Positions 1 to 11,080 of a stretch of 64,000 bases of DNA are shown piece after piece (within the stretch, counting starts at the first letter, position 1; each line of letters begins with the position of its first letter). The notes beneath the pieces are model-generated. The model was not told the origin of the DNA and ran no database searches. It was given only the letters and a program-made list of their open reading frames with translations. This stretch comes from Mesorhizobium liriopis. Lineage in GTDB: Bacteria > Pseudomonadota > Alphaproteobacteria > Rhizobiales > Rhizobiaceae. The position numbers and the translations under genes are program-made. The DNA lies in NCBI RefSeq assembly GCF_024053505.1, contig NZ_JAMXQS010000010.1, positions 1-64,000 of the forward strand. The letters run 5' to 3'.

Positions 1-123
1 CGCCTTGAACTCACCGAAATACTTCGTGATCGCAGCCGTCAACGACGTCTTGCCATGGTCAACATGGCCAATCGTGCCAATGTTCACATGCGGCTTCGTC
101 CGCTCGAATTTACCCTTTGCCAT
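1..123 (-). CDS. tuf: Elongation factor Tu, N-terminal fragment (cut by window edge)
   Basis: EF-Tu is the GTPase that delivers aminoacyl-tRNA to the ribosome. Only the first 41 codons are present; the gene runs off the left edge. The start [14 protein letters not shown] and the P-loop [13 protein letters not shown] are visible, which is diagnostic of EF-Tu. A GGAG motif lies 8 nt before the ATG. It follows fusA by 66 bp on the same strand as the last visible gene of the str operon (rpsL-rpsG-fusA-tuf). Alphaproteobacteria often carry two tuf copies, so this is probably the str-operon copy. Confidence 0.97.
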   Translation of the reverse strand, partial: MAKGKFERTKPHVNIGTIGHVDHGKTSLTAAITKYFGEFKA

Positions 124-189
124 AGCAAATCTCCAATCAGTGTGCCCTTGCGGGCCTAGAGTCTGTGTGTGCCGACAGCGATGTCGGCG

Positions 190-2280
<2,091 letters not shown>

Positions 2281-2310
2281 GATGGTGCCTCGTCTCTCGT
2301 GTGACGCCGA

Positions 2311-2835
<525 letters not shown>

Positions 2836-3207
2836 TTACTTCGGACGCTTCGCGCCGTACTTCGAACGACGCTGCTTGCGGTTCTTCACGCCCTGCGTGT
2901 CGAGCACGCCGCGGATGATGTGATAGCGCACGCCCGGCAGGTCCTTCACGCGGCCGCCGCGGATCATGACCACGGAGTGCTCCTGAAGGTTATGGCCTTC
3001 GCCGGGGATGTAGCCGATCACTTCGAAGCCGTTGGTCAGGCGAACCTTCGCGACCTTGCGCAGAGCCGAGTTCGGCTTCTTCGGCGTGGTCGTGTAGACA
3101 CGCGTGCAGACGCCGCGCTTCTGCGGGTTCTGCTGCATCGCCGGCACCTTGTTGCGCTTCACTGGCGCGGTACGCGGCTTGCGGATCAGCTGATTGACGG
3201 TAGGCAT
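2836..3207 (-). CDS. rpsL: 30S ribosomal protein S12
   Basis: S12 lies at the decoding centre and controls translational accuracy. The product has 123 residues, starts [12 protein letters not shown] and contains the conserved [12 protein letters not shown] loop, where streptomycin-resistance substitutions (Lys43 and Lys88 in E. coli numbering) usually fall. Both lysines appear wild type here (PKKPNSA and the [10 protein letters not shown] region). An AAGGAAG ribosome-binding site ends about 5 nt before the ATG. It is the first gene of the str operon in this window. Confidence 0.99.
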   Translation of the reverse strand: MPTVNQLIRKPRTAPVKRNKVPAMQQNPQKRGVCTRVYTTTPKKPNSALRKVAKVRLTNGFEVIGYIPGEGHNLQEHSVVMIRGGRVKDLPGVRYHIIRGVLDTQGVKNRKQRRSKYGAKRPK

Positions 3208-3608
3208 TCAACTTCCTTTGGTTCAATCCGTTGCCTGCATCGGAAGCCCTCTTCGCGACACGTCGTGCGGATGTGACAAACGACGATCCGGGCCCAAAAC
3301 CGCACCTTGCGGTCTTCGCCCGAACAAAAAGCAGAGGAGACGTTCGACCGCCTCGTGCACGCCGGAAATAGTTTCACAGTCGCAAAACGAACCGTGTTTG
3401 AGGCCACCTTCAGAAGCGCGTCGCTTCCGACAATCGAGTCTCACATCGGTTCAGACAGGGCGGCACATATGGGGTTTTCCCCGCCTCGTCAACCATTTCC
3501 GCGCGGAAAAGCTGGATTTCTTGGCTTCCAGTGCCAAGCGGAGCGGAGCACATCATTTTCTTGCGCGCCAAGGCGCACAGAGGTCATAGAGTTGCTTGCC
3601 ACTGATAT
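3208..3608. other. Gene-free divergent region between rpsL and a plus-strand gene
   Basis: About 400 bp separate the str operon from the plus-strand gene cluster. It holds a good minus-strand promoter (3464-3492), implying a leader of roughly 250 nt before rpsL. A short AT-rich stretch (3605-3611, GATATATG) just before the next gene may be part of its promoter. In many Hyphomicrobiales rpoB-rpoC lies directly upstream of rpsL; it is not here. No further coding frame is convincing. Confidence 0.6.
3464..3492 (-). promoter_or_regulatory. Sigma-70-type promoter for the rpsL-rpsG-fusA-tuf operon
   Basis: Read on the minus strand, TTGACG (3492-3487) is followed after 17 nt by TATGTG (3469-3464). 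Both elements and the spacer fit the alphaproteobacterial housekeeping promoter. It points towards rpsL, 256 bp away. Called by eye only. Confidence 0.6.
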
Positions 3609-3623
3609 ATGCAGAGTATCGCG

Positions 3624-3917
3624 ATGATGGAAGACAACGACAACGAACAGCCTCCGGTGACCATCATCACCGGCCGAGTCGTGCGCCGCGTGGGCGATTC
3701 CCCCGTCACCATGCATCTGATGCTGCTGGCACCCGACGACGATACCGCCGTCCGCCGCGCCCTCGAGGCGCTGCGTGAGAAGGGCTACGCCTCGGCCGAG
3801 CTGGACCAGATCGGCCAGCTCGACGACGCCCCCGACGACGAGCCCTTCGCCTCGGCCTATCAGGGCGCGCTGGAAGGGGAAGTCTCGCTGGTCACCATGA
3901 AGGAAGACAAACGGTGA
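3624..3917 (+). CDS. Conserved hypothetical small acidic protein
   Basis: A roughly 97-residue cytosolic protein of unknown function with no signal peptide or membrane segment. The central part (TIITGRVVRRVGDSPVTMHLML) looks like a compact beta-rich fold followed by a helix (ALEALREKGYASAEL) and an acidic stretch. The start is uncertain: ATG at 3624 or 3627, preceded by GCAGAG, is preferred over ATG at 3609, which would overlap a likely -10 box. It is 82 bp upstream of pyrB and may be cotranscribed with it. I do not assign a function. Confidence 0.65.
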   Translation: MMEDNDNEQPPVTIITGRVVRRVGDSPVTMHLMLLAPDDDTAVRRALEALREKGYASAELDQIGQLDDAPDDEPFASAYQGALEGEVSLVTMKEDKR

Positions 3918-3999
3918 GCGCTGAGGCGTGGAAAACCCGTTTCCCCTGTTCCTCGCGATTGCGCTTCACCCCGCACTTTGCCAATAGCTGCGCTTCAGG

Positions 4000-4962
4000 A
4001 TGACTGCTGCACACGACTTCCCCCTCTACCCCCACCGACACCTTCTCGGCATAAGAGGCCTGTCGCCCGCCGACATCGAGATCCTTCTCGCCCGCGCCGA
4101 CGATGCCGTGTCGCTCTCGCGCCAGCAGGACAAGAAGAGCAGCGCCCTGCGCGGCCGCACGCAGATCAACCTCTTCTATGAAGCCTCCACCCGCACGCAG
4201 GCCTCGTTCGAGCTCGCGGGGAAACGCCTCGGCGCCGATGTCATGAATATGAGCGTCGCGTCCTCCTCGGTGAAGAAGGGCGAAACGCTGATCGATACCG
4301 CGATTACGCTCAACGCCATGCGGCCCGACATCCTCGTCATCCGCCACCATTCGGCGGGTGCGGCAGCGCTTTTGTCGCAGAAGGTGGGCTGCTCCGTCGT
4401 CAACGCGGGCGATGGCGCGCATGAGCACCCGACCCAGGCCCTTCTCGATGCGCTCACCATAAAGAGAGCCAAGGGCCGCCTCGCCCGCCTCACCGTCGCC
4501 ATATGCGGCGATGTCCTCCACTCGCGCGTCGCACGCTCGAACCTCATCCTGCTCGGCGCCATGGGCGCGCGGCTGCGCATCGTCGCGCCATCGACGCTCC
4601 TGCCCGCCGGGATCCGCGAGATGGGCGTCGAGGTCACCAATTCCATGGCGGAGGGCCTGCGCGACGCCGATGTCGTCATGATGCTCCGCCTCCAGCGCGA
4701 GCGCATGGCCGGCAGCTTCGTGCCGTCGAGCCGCGAATATTTCCGCTATTTCGGCCTCGACAAGGAAAAGCTGAAAGCCGCCAAGGACGACTGCCTCGTG
4801 ATGCATCCCGGCCCCATGAACCGTGGCGTCGAGATCTCGTCGGCGGTCGCTGACGGCCCGCAAAGCGTCATTCAGGAACAGGTCGAGATGGGCGTCGCCG
4901 TCCGCATGGCCGTGATGCAGGCGCTTCTCGATCCGCGCCGCAACGACGAGATTGCCGCATGA
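4000..4962 (+). CDS. pyrB: Aspartate carbamoyltransferase catalytic subunit
   Basis: ATCase condenses carbamoyl phosphate and L-aspartate to N-carbamoyl-L-aspartate, the committed step of pyrimidine synthesis. The 320-residue protein has the carbamoyl-phosphate loop [13 protein letters not shown], the SSSVKKGET loop, the [11 protein letters not shown] segment and the C-terminal [11 protein letters not shown] motif. The stop overlaps the next start (ATGA), so it is translationally coupled to the pyrC-like gene. No regulatory pyrI gene is present, consistent with the class of ATCases that assemble with a dihydroorotase-like partner. Confidence 0.98.
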   Translation: MTAAHDFPLYPHRHLLGIRGLSPADIEILLARADDAVSLSRQQDKKSSALRGRTQINLFYEASTRTQASFELAGKRLGADVMNMSVASSSVKKGETLIDTAITLNAMRPDILVIRHHSAGAAALLSQKVGCSVVNAGDGAHEHPTQALLDALTIKRAKGRLARLTVAICGDVLHSRVARSNLILLGAMGARLRIVAPSTLLPAGIREMGVEVTNSMAEGLRDADVVMMLRLQRERMAGSFVPSSREYFRYFGLDKEKLKAAKDDCLVMHPGPMNRGVEISSAVADGPQSVIQEQVEMGVAVRMAVMQALLDPRRNDEIAA

Positions 4963-6257
4963 GCGCGAGCCTTTTCGAACGCGCCCGGATCGTCGATCCC
5001 TTGCGCGGGCTGGATGAAACCGGCTCGGTTCTCGTTGTCGATGGCAAGATCACCGCCTCCGGTGCCGACGCGCTCAACCAGGGCGCGCCCGAAGGGGCAA
5101 CGCGAATCGACTGCGCCAACAAGCTGCTCGTTCCCGGCCTGATCGATTCCTGGGTCTTCATCGGCGAGCCCGGCGGCGAGCACCGCGAAACCATCGCCTC
5201 GGCCGGCAAGGCTGCGGCGGCTGGCGGCGTCACCTCCCTCGTGATGATGCCCGACACCAACCCCGTCATCGATGATGTGGCGCTCGTCGAGTTCGTCTTG
5301 CGCACCGCCCGCGCCTCGGCCGAAATCAACATCCACCCGGCGGCCTCGGTCACCAAGGGCCTCGAAGGCCGCGAGCTGACCGAGTTCGGCCTTCTCAAAC
5401 AGGCCGGTGCCGTCGCCTTCGCGGAAGGCCGCCACAGCATCCGCTCATCGCTCGTGATGCGCCGCGCGCTCACCTACGCGCGGGACTTCGATGCCGTCGT
5501 CGCGCACCAGACCACCGATGCCGATCTTGCCGCCGATGGCGTGATGAACGAAGGCCTCTACGGCACATGGCTCGGCTTGCCCGGTATTCCGCGCGAGGCC
5601 GAGCTTCTGCCGCTCGAACGCGACCTGTCACTCGCCCGGCTCACCGGCGCGAAATACCACGCCGCCAAGCTGTCCACCGCGCTCTCGGCTGATGCCATCC
5701 GCCGCGCCAAGCAGGACGGCGCGGATGTCACCGCCGGTGCGGCCATCGCCAACCTGTCGTTGAACGAGAACGATGTCGGCGAGTATCGTACCTTCTTTAA
5801 GCTCGACCCGCCATTGCGCGCGGAGGAAGACCGCCAGGCCATGATCGAGGCCTTGCGAGACGGCACGATCGACATTCTTGTTTCATCCCACGATCCGCAG
5901 GATGTCGACACCAAGCGCCTGCCCTTTGCCGACGCCGAAGCCGGCGCCATCGGCCTCGAAACGCTTCTCGCCGCCGCCCTGCGTCTCTACCATAGCGGCG
6001 AGGTGCCCCTGCTTCGCCTGGTCGATGCGCTGTCCACCGCGCCCGCCAGGCGCTTCGGCCTCGAAGGCGGCACCCTGCGCCCCACCGCAGTCGCCAACCT
6101 TGCTCTGATCGACCTCGACGAGCCGTGGATCGTGCGCGAGGAAGCCCTTCTCTCGCGGTCCAAGAACACCTGCTTCGAAGGCGCACGCATGCAGGGGCGC
6201 GTTCTGCAAACCATGGTCGCAGGCCGAACGGTCTTCCAGGCGGAGAGTTACCGATGA
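4959..6257 (+). CDS. Dihydroorotase-like protein, probably non-catalytic (PyrX type)
   Basis: A 432-residue amidohydrolase-superfamily protein coupled to pyrB by a 4-bp overlap. Active dihydroorotases carry GLIDxHVHxREPG, whose two histidines bind the catalytic zinc and whose arginine binds substrate. Here residues 60-72 read [13 protein letters not shown]: the histidine positions hold W65 and F67 and the arginine position holds G69. Other parts of the fold are kept ([26 protein letters not shown]). By analogy with PyrX of pseudomonads and similar alphaproteobacterial proteins, it probably serves as a structural partner of ATCase. Databases often label such genes pyrC. A genuine dihydroorotase would then be elsewhere in the genome. 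Confidence 0.88.
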   Translation: MSASLFERARIVDPLRGLDETGSVLVVDGKITASGADALNQGAPEGATRIDCANKLLVPGLIDSWVFIGEPGGEHRETIASAGKAAAAGGVTSLVMMPDTNPVIDDVALVEFVLRTARASAEINIHPAASVTKGLEGRELTEFGLLKQAGAVAFAEGRHSIRSSLVMRRALTYARDFDAVVAHQTTDADLAADGVMNEGLYGTWLGLPGIPREAELLPLERDLSLARLTGAKYHAAKLSTALSADAIRRAKQDGADVTAGAAIANLSLNENDVGEYRTFFKLDPPLRAEEDRQAMIEALRDGTIDILVSSHDPQDVDTKRLPFADAEAGAIGLETLLAAALRLYHSGEVPLLRLVDALSTAPARRFGLEGGTLRPTAVANLALIDLDEPWIVREEALLSRSKNTCFEGARMQGRVLQTMVAGRTVFQAESYR

Positions 6258-6853
6258 GCCAGGGATACGGCCTTCTCCTCGCCGCCTTCGTCTTCGGCTA
6301 CCTGCTCGGCTCCATCCCCTTCGGCCTCGTGCTCACGCGGCTCGCCGGCATGGGCGATGTGCGCAAGATCGGCTCAGGCAATATCGGCGCCACAAACGTT
6401 CTGCGCACCGGCAACAAGAAGCTCGCCGTCGCCACGCTTTTGCTCGATGCCTTCAAGGGCACCGTCGCGGTGCTTGTCGCCCACCACTTCTTCGGCCTCG
6501 AGGCGGGCCTCGCCGCAGGCTTCGGCGCGTTTCTCGGCCACCTCTTCCCCGTCTGGCTCGGCTTCAAGGGCGGCAAGGGCGTCGCGACCTATCTCGGCCT
6601 TCTTCTGGCCATCTGCTGGCAGGCGGCGCTGGCTTTCGCTGTCGTCTGGCTCGCCGCCGCCTTCGCCTTCCGCTACTCGTCGCTCGCCGCCCTTCTCGGC
6701 GTCGTCGCAGCCCCGCTCGCAGCGCTCTATTTCAGCCTGCCGATGGTCACTGTGCTGCTCGCGGTGATGAGCCTCATCGTCTTCAGCAAGCACCACGCCA
6801 ACATCAAGCGTCTGCTGGCCGGCACCGAATCGCGCATCGGCTCGAAGGGCTGA
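6254..6853 (+). CDS. plsY: Glycerol-3-phosphate acyltransferase (acyl-phosphate dependent)
   Basis: PlsY is an inner-membrane enzyme that moves the acyl group of acyl-phosphate to sn-glycerol-3-phosphate, starting phospholipid synthesis with PlsX. The 199-residue product has the hallmark loops [21 protein letters not shown] and [12 protein letters not shown], with several hydrophobic segments between them. The ATG is embedded in the stop of the preceding gene (ATGA), so it is coupled to pyrB and the pyrC-like gene. dprA follows after 3 bp. Confidence 0.97.
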   Translation: MSQGYGLLLAAFVFGYLLGSIPFGLVLTRLAGMGDVRKIGSGNIGATNVLRTGNKKLAVATLLLDAFKGTVAVLVAHHFFGLEAGLAAGFGAFLGHLFPVWLGFKGGKGVATYLGLLLAICWQAALAFAVVWLAAAFAFRYSSLAALLGVVAAPLAALYFSLPMVTVLLAVMSLIVFSKHHANIKRLLAGTESRIGSKG

Positions 6854-6856
6854 GCG

Positions 6857-7987
6857 GTGGAGGACACCGAGCGCCTCGACTGGCTGCGCCTGATCCGCAC
6901 GCCGCGCATCGGCCCCGTCACCTTCCACGAGCTTCTCGCGCGCTACGGCACGGCATCCCAAGCCATCGAAGCCCTGCCCGACCTCGCGAAACAGGCGCGC
7001 AACCCGCTGCGCATTCCGTCTCGCAATGACGCCGAACGCGAAATCGCCACAGCCACCAAGGCCGGCGCACAGATCCTCACTCTCCGCGACCCCGCCTACC
7101 CGGCGCATCTGCGCCAGACCGACACCCCGCCGCCTGTCCTTTCGGTCCTCGGCGACACCGCGTCGCCCGCCCGGCCCGCCGTTGCCATCGTCGGTGCCCG
7201 CAACGCCTCTGCCGCCGGCACGCGCATGGCCCGCCAGCTCGCCACCGAACTCGGCCGCGCCGGCATGGTGGTCGTGTCCGGCCTCGCCCGCGGCATCGAT
7301 GCCGCCGCCCATCAGGGCGCGCTGGAAACCGGCACGGTCGCAGTCCTCGCGGGCGGCCTCGATCGCCCCTATCCGTCCGAGAACATCCCCCTGATGCGCG
7401 AGATCGCCGCGAAAGGCGGCGCCGTCATCTCCGAAATGCCGTGGGGCTGGGAACCGCGCGCGCAGGATTTCCCCCGCCGCAACCGCATCGTCGCCGGCCT
7501 CTCGCTCGGCCTGCTCGTGGTGGAAGCCGCCATGAGCTCCGGCTCGCTCATCTCGGCGCGCCTCGCCAACGAGCTCGGCCGCCTCGTCTTCGCCGTCCCG
7601 GGCTCCCCGCTCGATCCACGCGCCGCCGGCACCAACAAGCTTTTGAAGGACGGCGCAGTTCTCGTCACCGAGGTCGCCGACATCCTCGACCAGCTCGGCA
7701 CCCAGATCACTCGCGCCCCGATCCCCACCACACCGAACAGTGAGACCGCCCAACGCTCCTTCTTCACTGAAGCGATCACGCTCCCGCCGCTCGCTCCCGA
7801 AGATGGATCAGTCAACCTCGCGGTTCAAAGCGCCCTGAGTCCTGTCCCCACCAGCATCGACGAACTCGTCGCCCATACCGGCCTCAACGCGGCACAGATT
7901 CGCGGCGCCCTTCTCGAGCTCGACCTCGCCGGCCGGCTCGAGCGTCACTCAAACGGTGGGGTATCTCTGGTCGCCATCGAGCGTTGA
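6857..7987 (+). CDS. dprA: DNA-processing protein DprA
   Basis: DprA binds incoming single-stranded DNA and loads RecA during natural transformation; it is also widespread in species not known to be competent. The 376-residue product starts with GTG 3 nt after plsY. The Rossmann-like core is clear: AIVGARNASAAGTRMA, VVSGLARGIDAAAHQGAL, GGLDRPYPSENI and FPRRNRIVAGLS. A C-terminal winged-helix-like domain (SIDELVAHTGLNAAQIRGALLELDLAGRL) follows. Its 3' end overlaps the convergent small gene by 39 bp. Confidence 0.97.
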   Translation: MEDTERLDWLRLIRTPRIGPVTFHELLARYGTASQAIEALPDLAKQARNPLRIPSRNDAEREIATATKAGAQILTLRDPAYPAHLRQTDTPPPVLSVLGDTASPARPAVAIVGARNASAAGTRMARQLATELGRAGMVVVSGLARGIDAAAHQGALETGTVAVLAGGLDRPYPSENIPLMREIAAKGGAVISEMPWGWEPRAQDFPRRNRIVAGLSLGLLVVEAAMSSGSLISARLANELGRLVFAVPGSPLDPRAAGTNKLLKDGAVLVTEVADILDQLGTQITRAPIPTTPNSETAQRSFFTEAITLPPLAPEDGSVNLAVQSALSPVPTSIDELVAHTGLNAAQIRGALLELDLAGRLERHSNGGVSLVAIER

Positions 7988-8200
7988 AGCGAGCGTTAAA
8001 GGCCGCTCGCCGCGGATGATGTCGCTCGCTTCGACATATGACATCTCGATCAGATAGGCGAGCATGTCGCAGCGCTCGGCCTTCGCCATGGTACGCAACT
8101 GCCCGAGCATGGCCTGAATGTAATCGAGCTGTTCCGTCCTCCTGCGCGGGAAGGGCCGGCGCACGACATGGCTTGCTGAACTATGGCTCGCTTGACTCAT
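7949..8200 (-). CDS. Conserved hypothetical 83-aa protein
   Basis: A small basic, helical protein without signal or membrane segment. The core, TEQLDYIQAMLGQLR followed by CDMLAYLIEMSYVEASDII, is a pattern I associate with unassigned alphaproteobacterial proteins near dprA. The start is set by TGAGGACC directly before the ATG at 8200; a second ATG at 8212 is less well placed. It is convergent with dprA (39-bp overlap) and divergent from topA. A plausible promoter (8306-8278) is overlapped by a perfect palindrome, so it is likely controlled by a repressor. Function unknown. Confidence 0.72.
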   Translation of the reverse strand: MSQASHSSASHVVRRPFPRRRTEQLDYIQAMLGQLRTMAKAERCDMLAYLIEMSYVEASDIIRGERPLTLASTLDGDQRYPTV

Positions 8201-8259
8201 GGTCCTCAGCATTCGCAAGTAATTCTCGAGGCGAACCACTGCGGCAGCCCCAAGTATGA

Positions 8260-8285
8260 GTTGTATATCGAGCAAGATATACAAC
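8260..8285. promoter_or_regulatory. Perfect 10-bp palindrome, probable operator
   Basis: GTTGTATATC (8260-8269) and its exact reverse complement GATATACAAC (8276-8285) are separated by 6 nt. The element is AT-rich in a GC-rich genome and overlaps the -10 box of the minus-strand promoter proposed here. The geometry fits a dimeric helix-turn-helix repressor; GntR-type regulators favour TTGTATA-like halves, but the regulator is not identified. Confidence 0.6.
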
Positions 8286-8306
8286 CTATTATTGCAGTCT
8301 TGGCAA
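8278..8306 (-). promoter_or_regulatory. Promoter for the 83-aa gene
   Basis: On the minus strand TTGCCA (8306-8301) and TGTATA (8283-8278) are 17 nt apart. The -10 box lies inside the palindrome at 8260-8285, and transcription would start inside it. Leader to the ATG at 8200 would be about 70 nt. Confidence 0.5.
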
Positions 8307-8448
8307 TCACCAAATGACGGTCTCACCACCTTGTCAAAAGGCGGCGACGACCGAACGCACTTGACCCCGAGGCGCCGCGCGGCCATTTGACGGGCAGCGA
8401 ATATCAATGGCCGCTCTTCGGCCCTCTCCCGAAAACACACAGGTTCTG

Positions 8449-11079
8449 ATGGACGTCGTCGTCGTCGAGTCGCCTGCAAAGGCGAAAACGATCAACAAAT
8501 ATCTTGGCCGCAACTACAAGGTGCTGGCCTCTTTCGGCCATGTGCGCGACCTGCCGCCCAAGGACGGCTCCGTGCGTCCGGACGAGGATTTCGCCATGTC
8601 CTGGGAGGTCGATGGCCCCTCCTCCAAGCGCCTTGCCGACATCGCCAAGGCGGTGAAGGAAGCCGATGGCCTGATTCTCGCGACCGATCCGGATCGCGAG
8701 GGCGAGGCGATTTCCTGGCACGTTCTCGAAGTGCTGCGCCAGAAGCGCGCCATCAAGGACAAGCCGGTCAAGCGCGTGGTGTTCAACGCCATCACCAAGC
8801 AGTCCGTGCTCGACGCCATGGCCAATCCGCGCGAGATCGACGCGCCGCTGGTCGATGCCTATCTGGCCCGCCGCGCGCTCGACTACCTCGTCGGCTTCAA
8901 CCTTTCCCCCGTTCTGTGGCGCAAGCTGCCGGGCGCGCGTTCCGCCGGCCGCGTGCAGTCCGTCGCCCTTCGCCTCGTCTGCGACCGCGAAGCCGAGATC
9001 GAACGCTTCGTTCGCGAGGAATACTGGCAGATCGCCGCCCACCTCGCGACGCCGCGCCAGGAAGGCTTCATCGCCCGCCTGACCGCCTTCGAAGGCAAGA
9101 AGCTGCAGAAGCTCGACATCGCCAACGAGACGCAGGCCCTCGACATCAAGAGCATGCTCGAAGGCGCCACCTTCTCGGCAACCTCGGTCGAAGCCAAGCC
9201 CACCAAGCGCAACCCGGCCCCGCCCTTCACCACCTCCACGCTGCAGCAGGCCGCCTCGTCGCGCCTCGGCTTCTCTGCCAGCCGCACCATGCAGGTCGCC
9301 CAGCGCCTCTACGAAGGCGTCGATATCGGCGGCGAGACCGCCGGTCTCATCACCTATATGCGTACCGACGGCGTGCAGATGGCGCCCGAAGCGCTCGACA
9401 ATGCGCGCCGCGTGATCGGCTCGGAATTCGGCAAGAACTACCTGCCCGAAAAGCCGCGTTTCTATTCCACCAAGGCCAAGAACGCGCAGGAGGCCCACGA
9501 GGCCATCCGCCCGACCGACTTCGCCCGTACGCCGGCCTCCGTCCGCAAATATCTCGAAGGCGATCAGGCCCGCCTCTACGAGCTGATCTGGAAGCGCGCC
9601 GTCGCGAGCCAGATGCAGCCCGCCGAGATCGAGCGCACCACCGTCGAGATCGACGCCCGCAACGGTTCGCGCACAGCAAGCCTGCGTGCAGTCGGCTCGG
9701 TCATCCGTTTCGACGGCTTCATCGCCGCCTACACCGACCAGCGCGACGAGGATTCGGAAGACGAAGAGAATCGTCGCCTGCCCGAAATCCGCGTCGGCGA
9801 GCCGCTCAAGCGCGACGGCATCGAAGCCACCCAGCACTCCACCGAACCGCCCCCGCGCTACTCGGAAGCCTCGCTCATCAAGCGCATGGAAGAGCTCGGC
9901 ATCGGCCGTCCTTCGACCTACGCCGCCACGCTCAAGACGCTGGAAGACCGCGAATACGTCACCATCGACAAGCGCCGCCTGATCCCGCAATCCAAGGGCC
10001 GCATCGTCACGGCGTTTCTCGAAAGCTTCTTCGAGCGCTATGTCGAATACGACTTCACCGCCGCCCTCGAAGAGAAGCTCGACGAGATCTCCGACGGTCG
10101 CCTCTCGTGGAAGGCCGTTCTTCAGGATTTCTGGAAGGACTTTTCCGCCGCCATCGGCGACATCAAGGAACTGCGCGTCACCGACGTTCTCGATGCGCTC
10201 AACGACGACCTCGCGCCGCTCCTTTTCCCGGCTCGCGAGGACGGCTCCGACCCGCGCTCCTGCCCCAAATGCGGCACCGGCCAGCTTTCGCTCAAGCTCG
10301 GCCGCTACGGCGCGTTCGTGGGCTGCTCGAACTACCCAGAATGCGGCTTCACGCGTCAGCTCGGCGACACCGGCGAGCAGTCTGCGGAAGGCGGCGCTGA
10401 GGGCGACGGCAACAAGGCGCTCGGCACCGATCCCACCACGGGCGAGGAAGTCACCCTGCGCGCCGGCCGCTTCGGTCCCTACGTTCAGCGCGGCGAAGGC
10501 AAGGAAGCCAAGCGCTCCAGTCTCCCCAAGACCTGGGCGCCCGCAAGCATCGACTTCGACCGCGCCATGCAGCTCCTGAGCCTCCCGCGCGATGTCGGCC
10601 TGCACCCCGAGTCGGGCAAGATGATCTCGGCGGGCTTGGGCCGCTACGGCCCCTTCCTGCTTCACGACGGTGCCTATGCCAATCTCGAAACCATCGAGGA
10701 TGTGCTGACGGTCGGCCTCAACCGCGCCGTCACCGTGATCGCCGAGAAAAAGGAAAAGGGCGGACGCGGGCGCGGCTCGACGCCTGCGGCCCTGCAAACC
10801 TTCGAACACCCGGATGGCGGTTCCATCACCGTGCGCGAGGGCCGTTTCGGCCCATACGTCAACCACGGCAAGATCAACGCTACCCTGCCCAAGGGCAAGG
10901 ACCCGGCTTCGGTGACAATCGAGGAAGCGCTCGCGCTTCTCGCCGAACGGGCCGAAAAGGCCCCGAAGTCGGCCCGCAAGGCGCCGGCCAAATCGGCCTC
11001 AAAGACCACCAAGACCACGGCGGCCAAAAAGGCCCCCGCAAAGAAACCCGCAGCCAAGAAGGCGGCGAAGGCAGGATAG
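8449..11079 (+). CDS. topA: DNA topoisomerase I
   Basis: Type IA topoisomerase that relaxes negative supercoils by single-strand cleavage. The ATG at 8449 gives the family start MDVVVVESPAKAKTINKYLG, with AGG 5 nt upstream; an in-frame ATG at 8407 would add 14 residues of no family character. The 876-residue protein has the Toprim domain (ESPAKAKT, DPDREGEAISWH), the catalytic tyrosine in ITYMRTDG, a four-cysteine zinc ribbon (CPKCG then CSNYPECG) and several ribbon-like repeats with the pattern GRFGPYV. It ends in a Lys/Ala-rich tail typical of alphaproteobacterial TopA. rnr starts 1 nt after the stop. Confidence 0.97.
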   Translation: MDVVVVESPAKAKTINKYLGRNYKVLASFGHVRDLPPKDGSVRPDEDFAMSWEVDGPSSKRLADIAKAVKEADGLILATDPDREGEAISWHVLEVLRQKRAIKDKPVKRVVFNAITKQSVLDAMANPREIDAPLVDAYLARRALDYLVGFNLSPVLWRKLPGARSAGRVQSVALRLVCDREAEIERFVREEYWQIAAHLATPRQEGFIARLTAFEGKKLQKLDIANETQALDIKSMLEGATFSATSVEAKPTKRNPAPPFTTSTLQQAASSRLGFSASRTMQVAQRLYEGVDIGGETAGLITYMRTDGVQMAPEALDNARRVIGSEFGKNYLPEKPRFYSTKAKNAQEAHEAIRPTDFARTPASVRKYLEGDQARLYELIWKRAVASQMQPAEIERTTVEIDARNGSRTASLRAVGSVIRFDGFIAAYTDQRDEDSEDEENRRLPEIRVGEPLKRDGIEATQHSTEPPPRYSEASLIKRMEELGIGRPSTYAATLKTLEDREYVTIDKRRLIPQSKGRIVTAFLESFFERYVEYDFTAALEEKLDEISDGRLSWKAVLQDFWKDFSAAIGDIKELRVTDVLDALNDDLAPLLFPAREDGSDPRSCPKCGTGQLSLKLGRYGAFVGCSNYPECGFTRQLGDTGEQSAEGGAEGDGNKALGTDPTTGEEVTLRAGRFGPYVQRGEGKEAKRSSLPKTWAPASIDFDRAMQLLSLPRDVGLHPESGKMISAGLGRYGPFLLHDGAYANLETIEDVLTVGLNRAVTVIAEKKEKGGRGRGSTPAALQTFEHPDGGSITVREGRFGPYVNHGKINATLPKGKDPASVTIEEALALLAERAEKAPKSARKAPAKSASKTTKTTAAKKAPAKKPAAKKAAKAG

Positions 11080-11080
11080 A

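Noticed and set aside
8404-10866. Open frame antisense to topA
   Set aside because: It overlaps topA almost fully, with Ala/Gly/Arg/Asp-rich composition and no motif.
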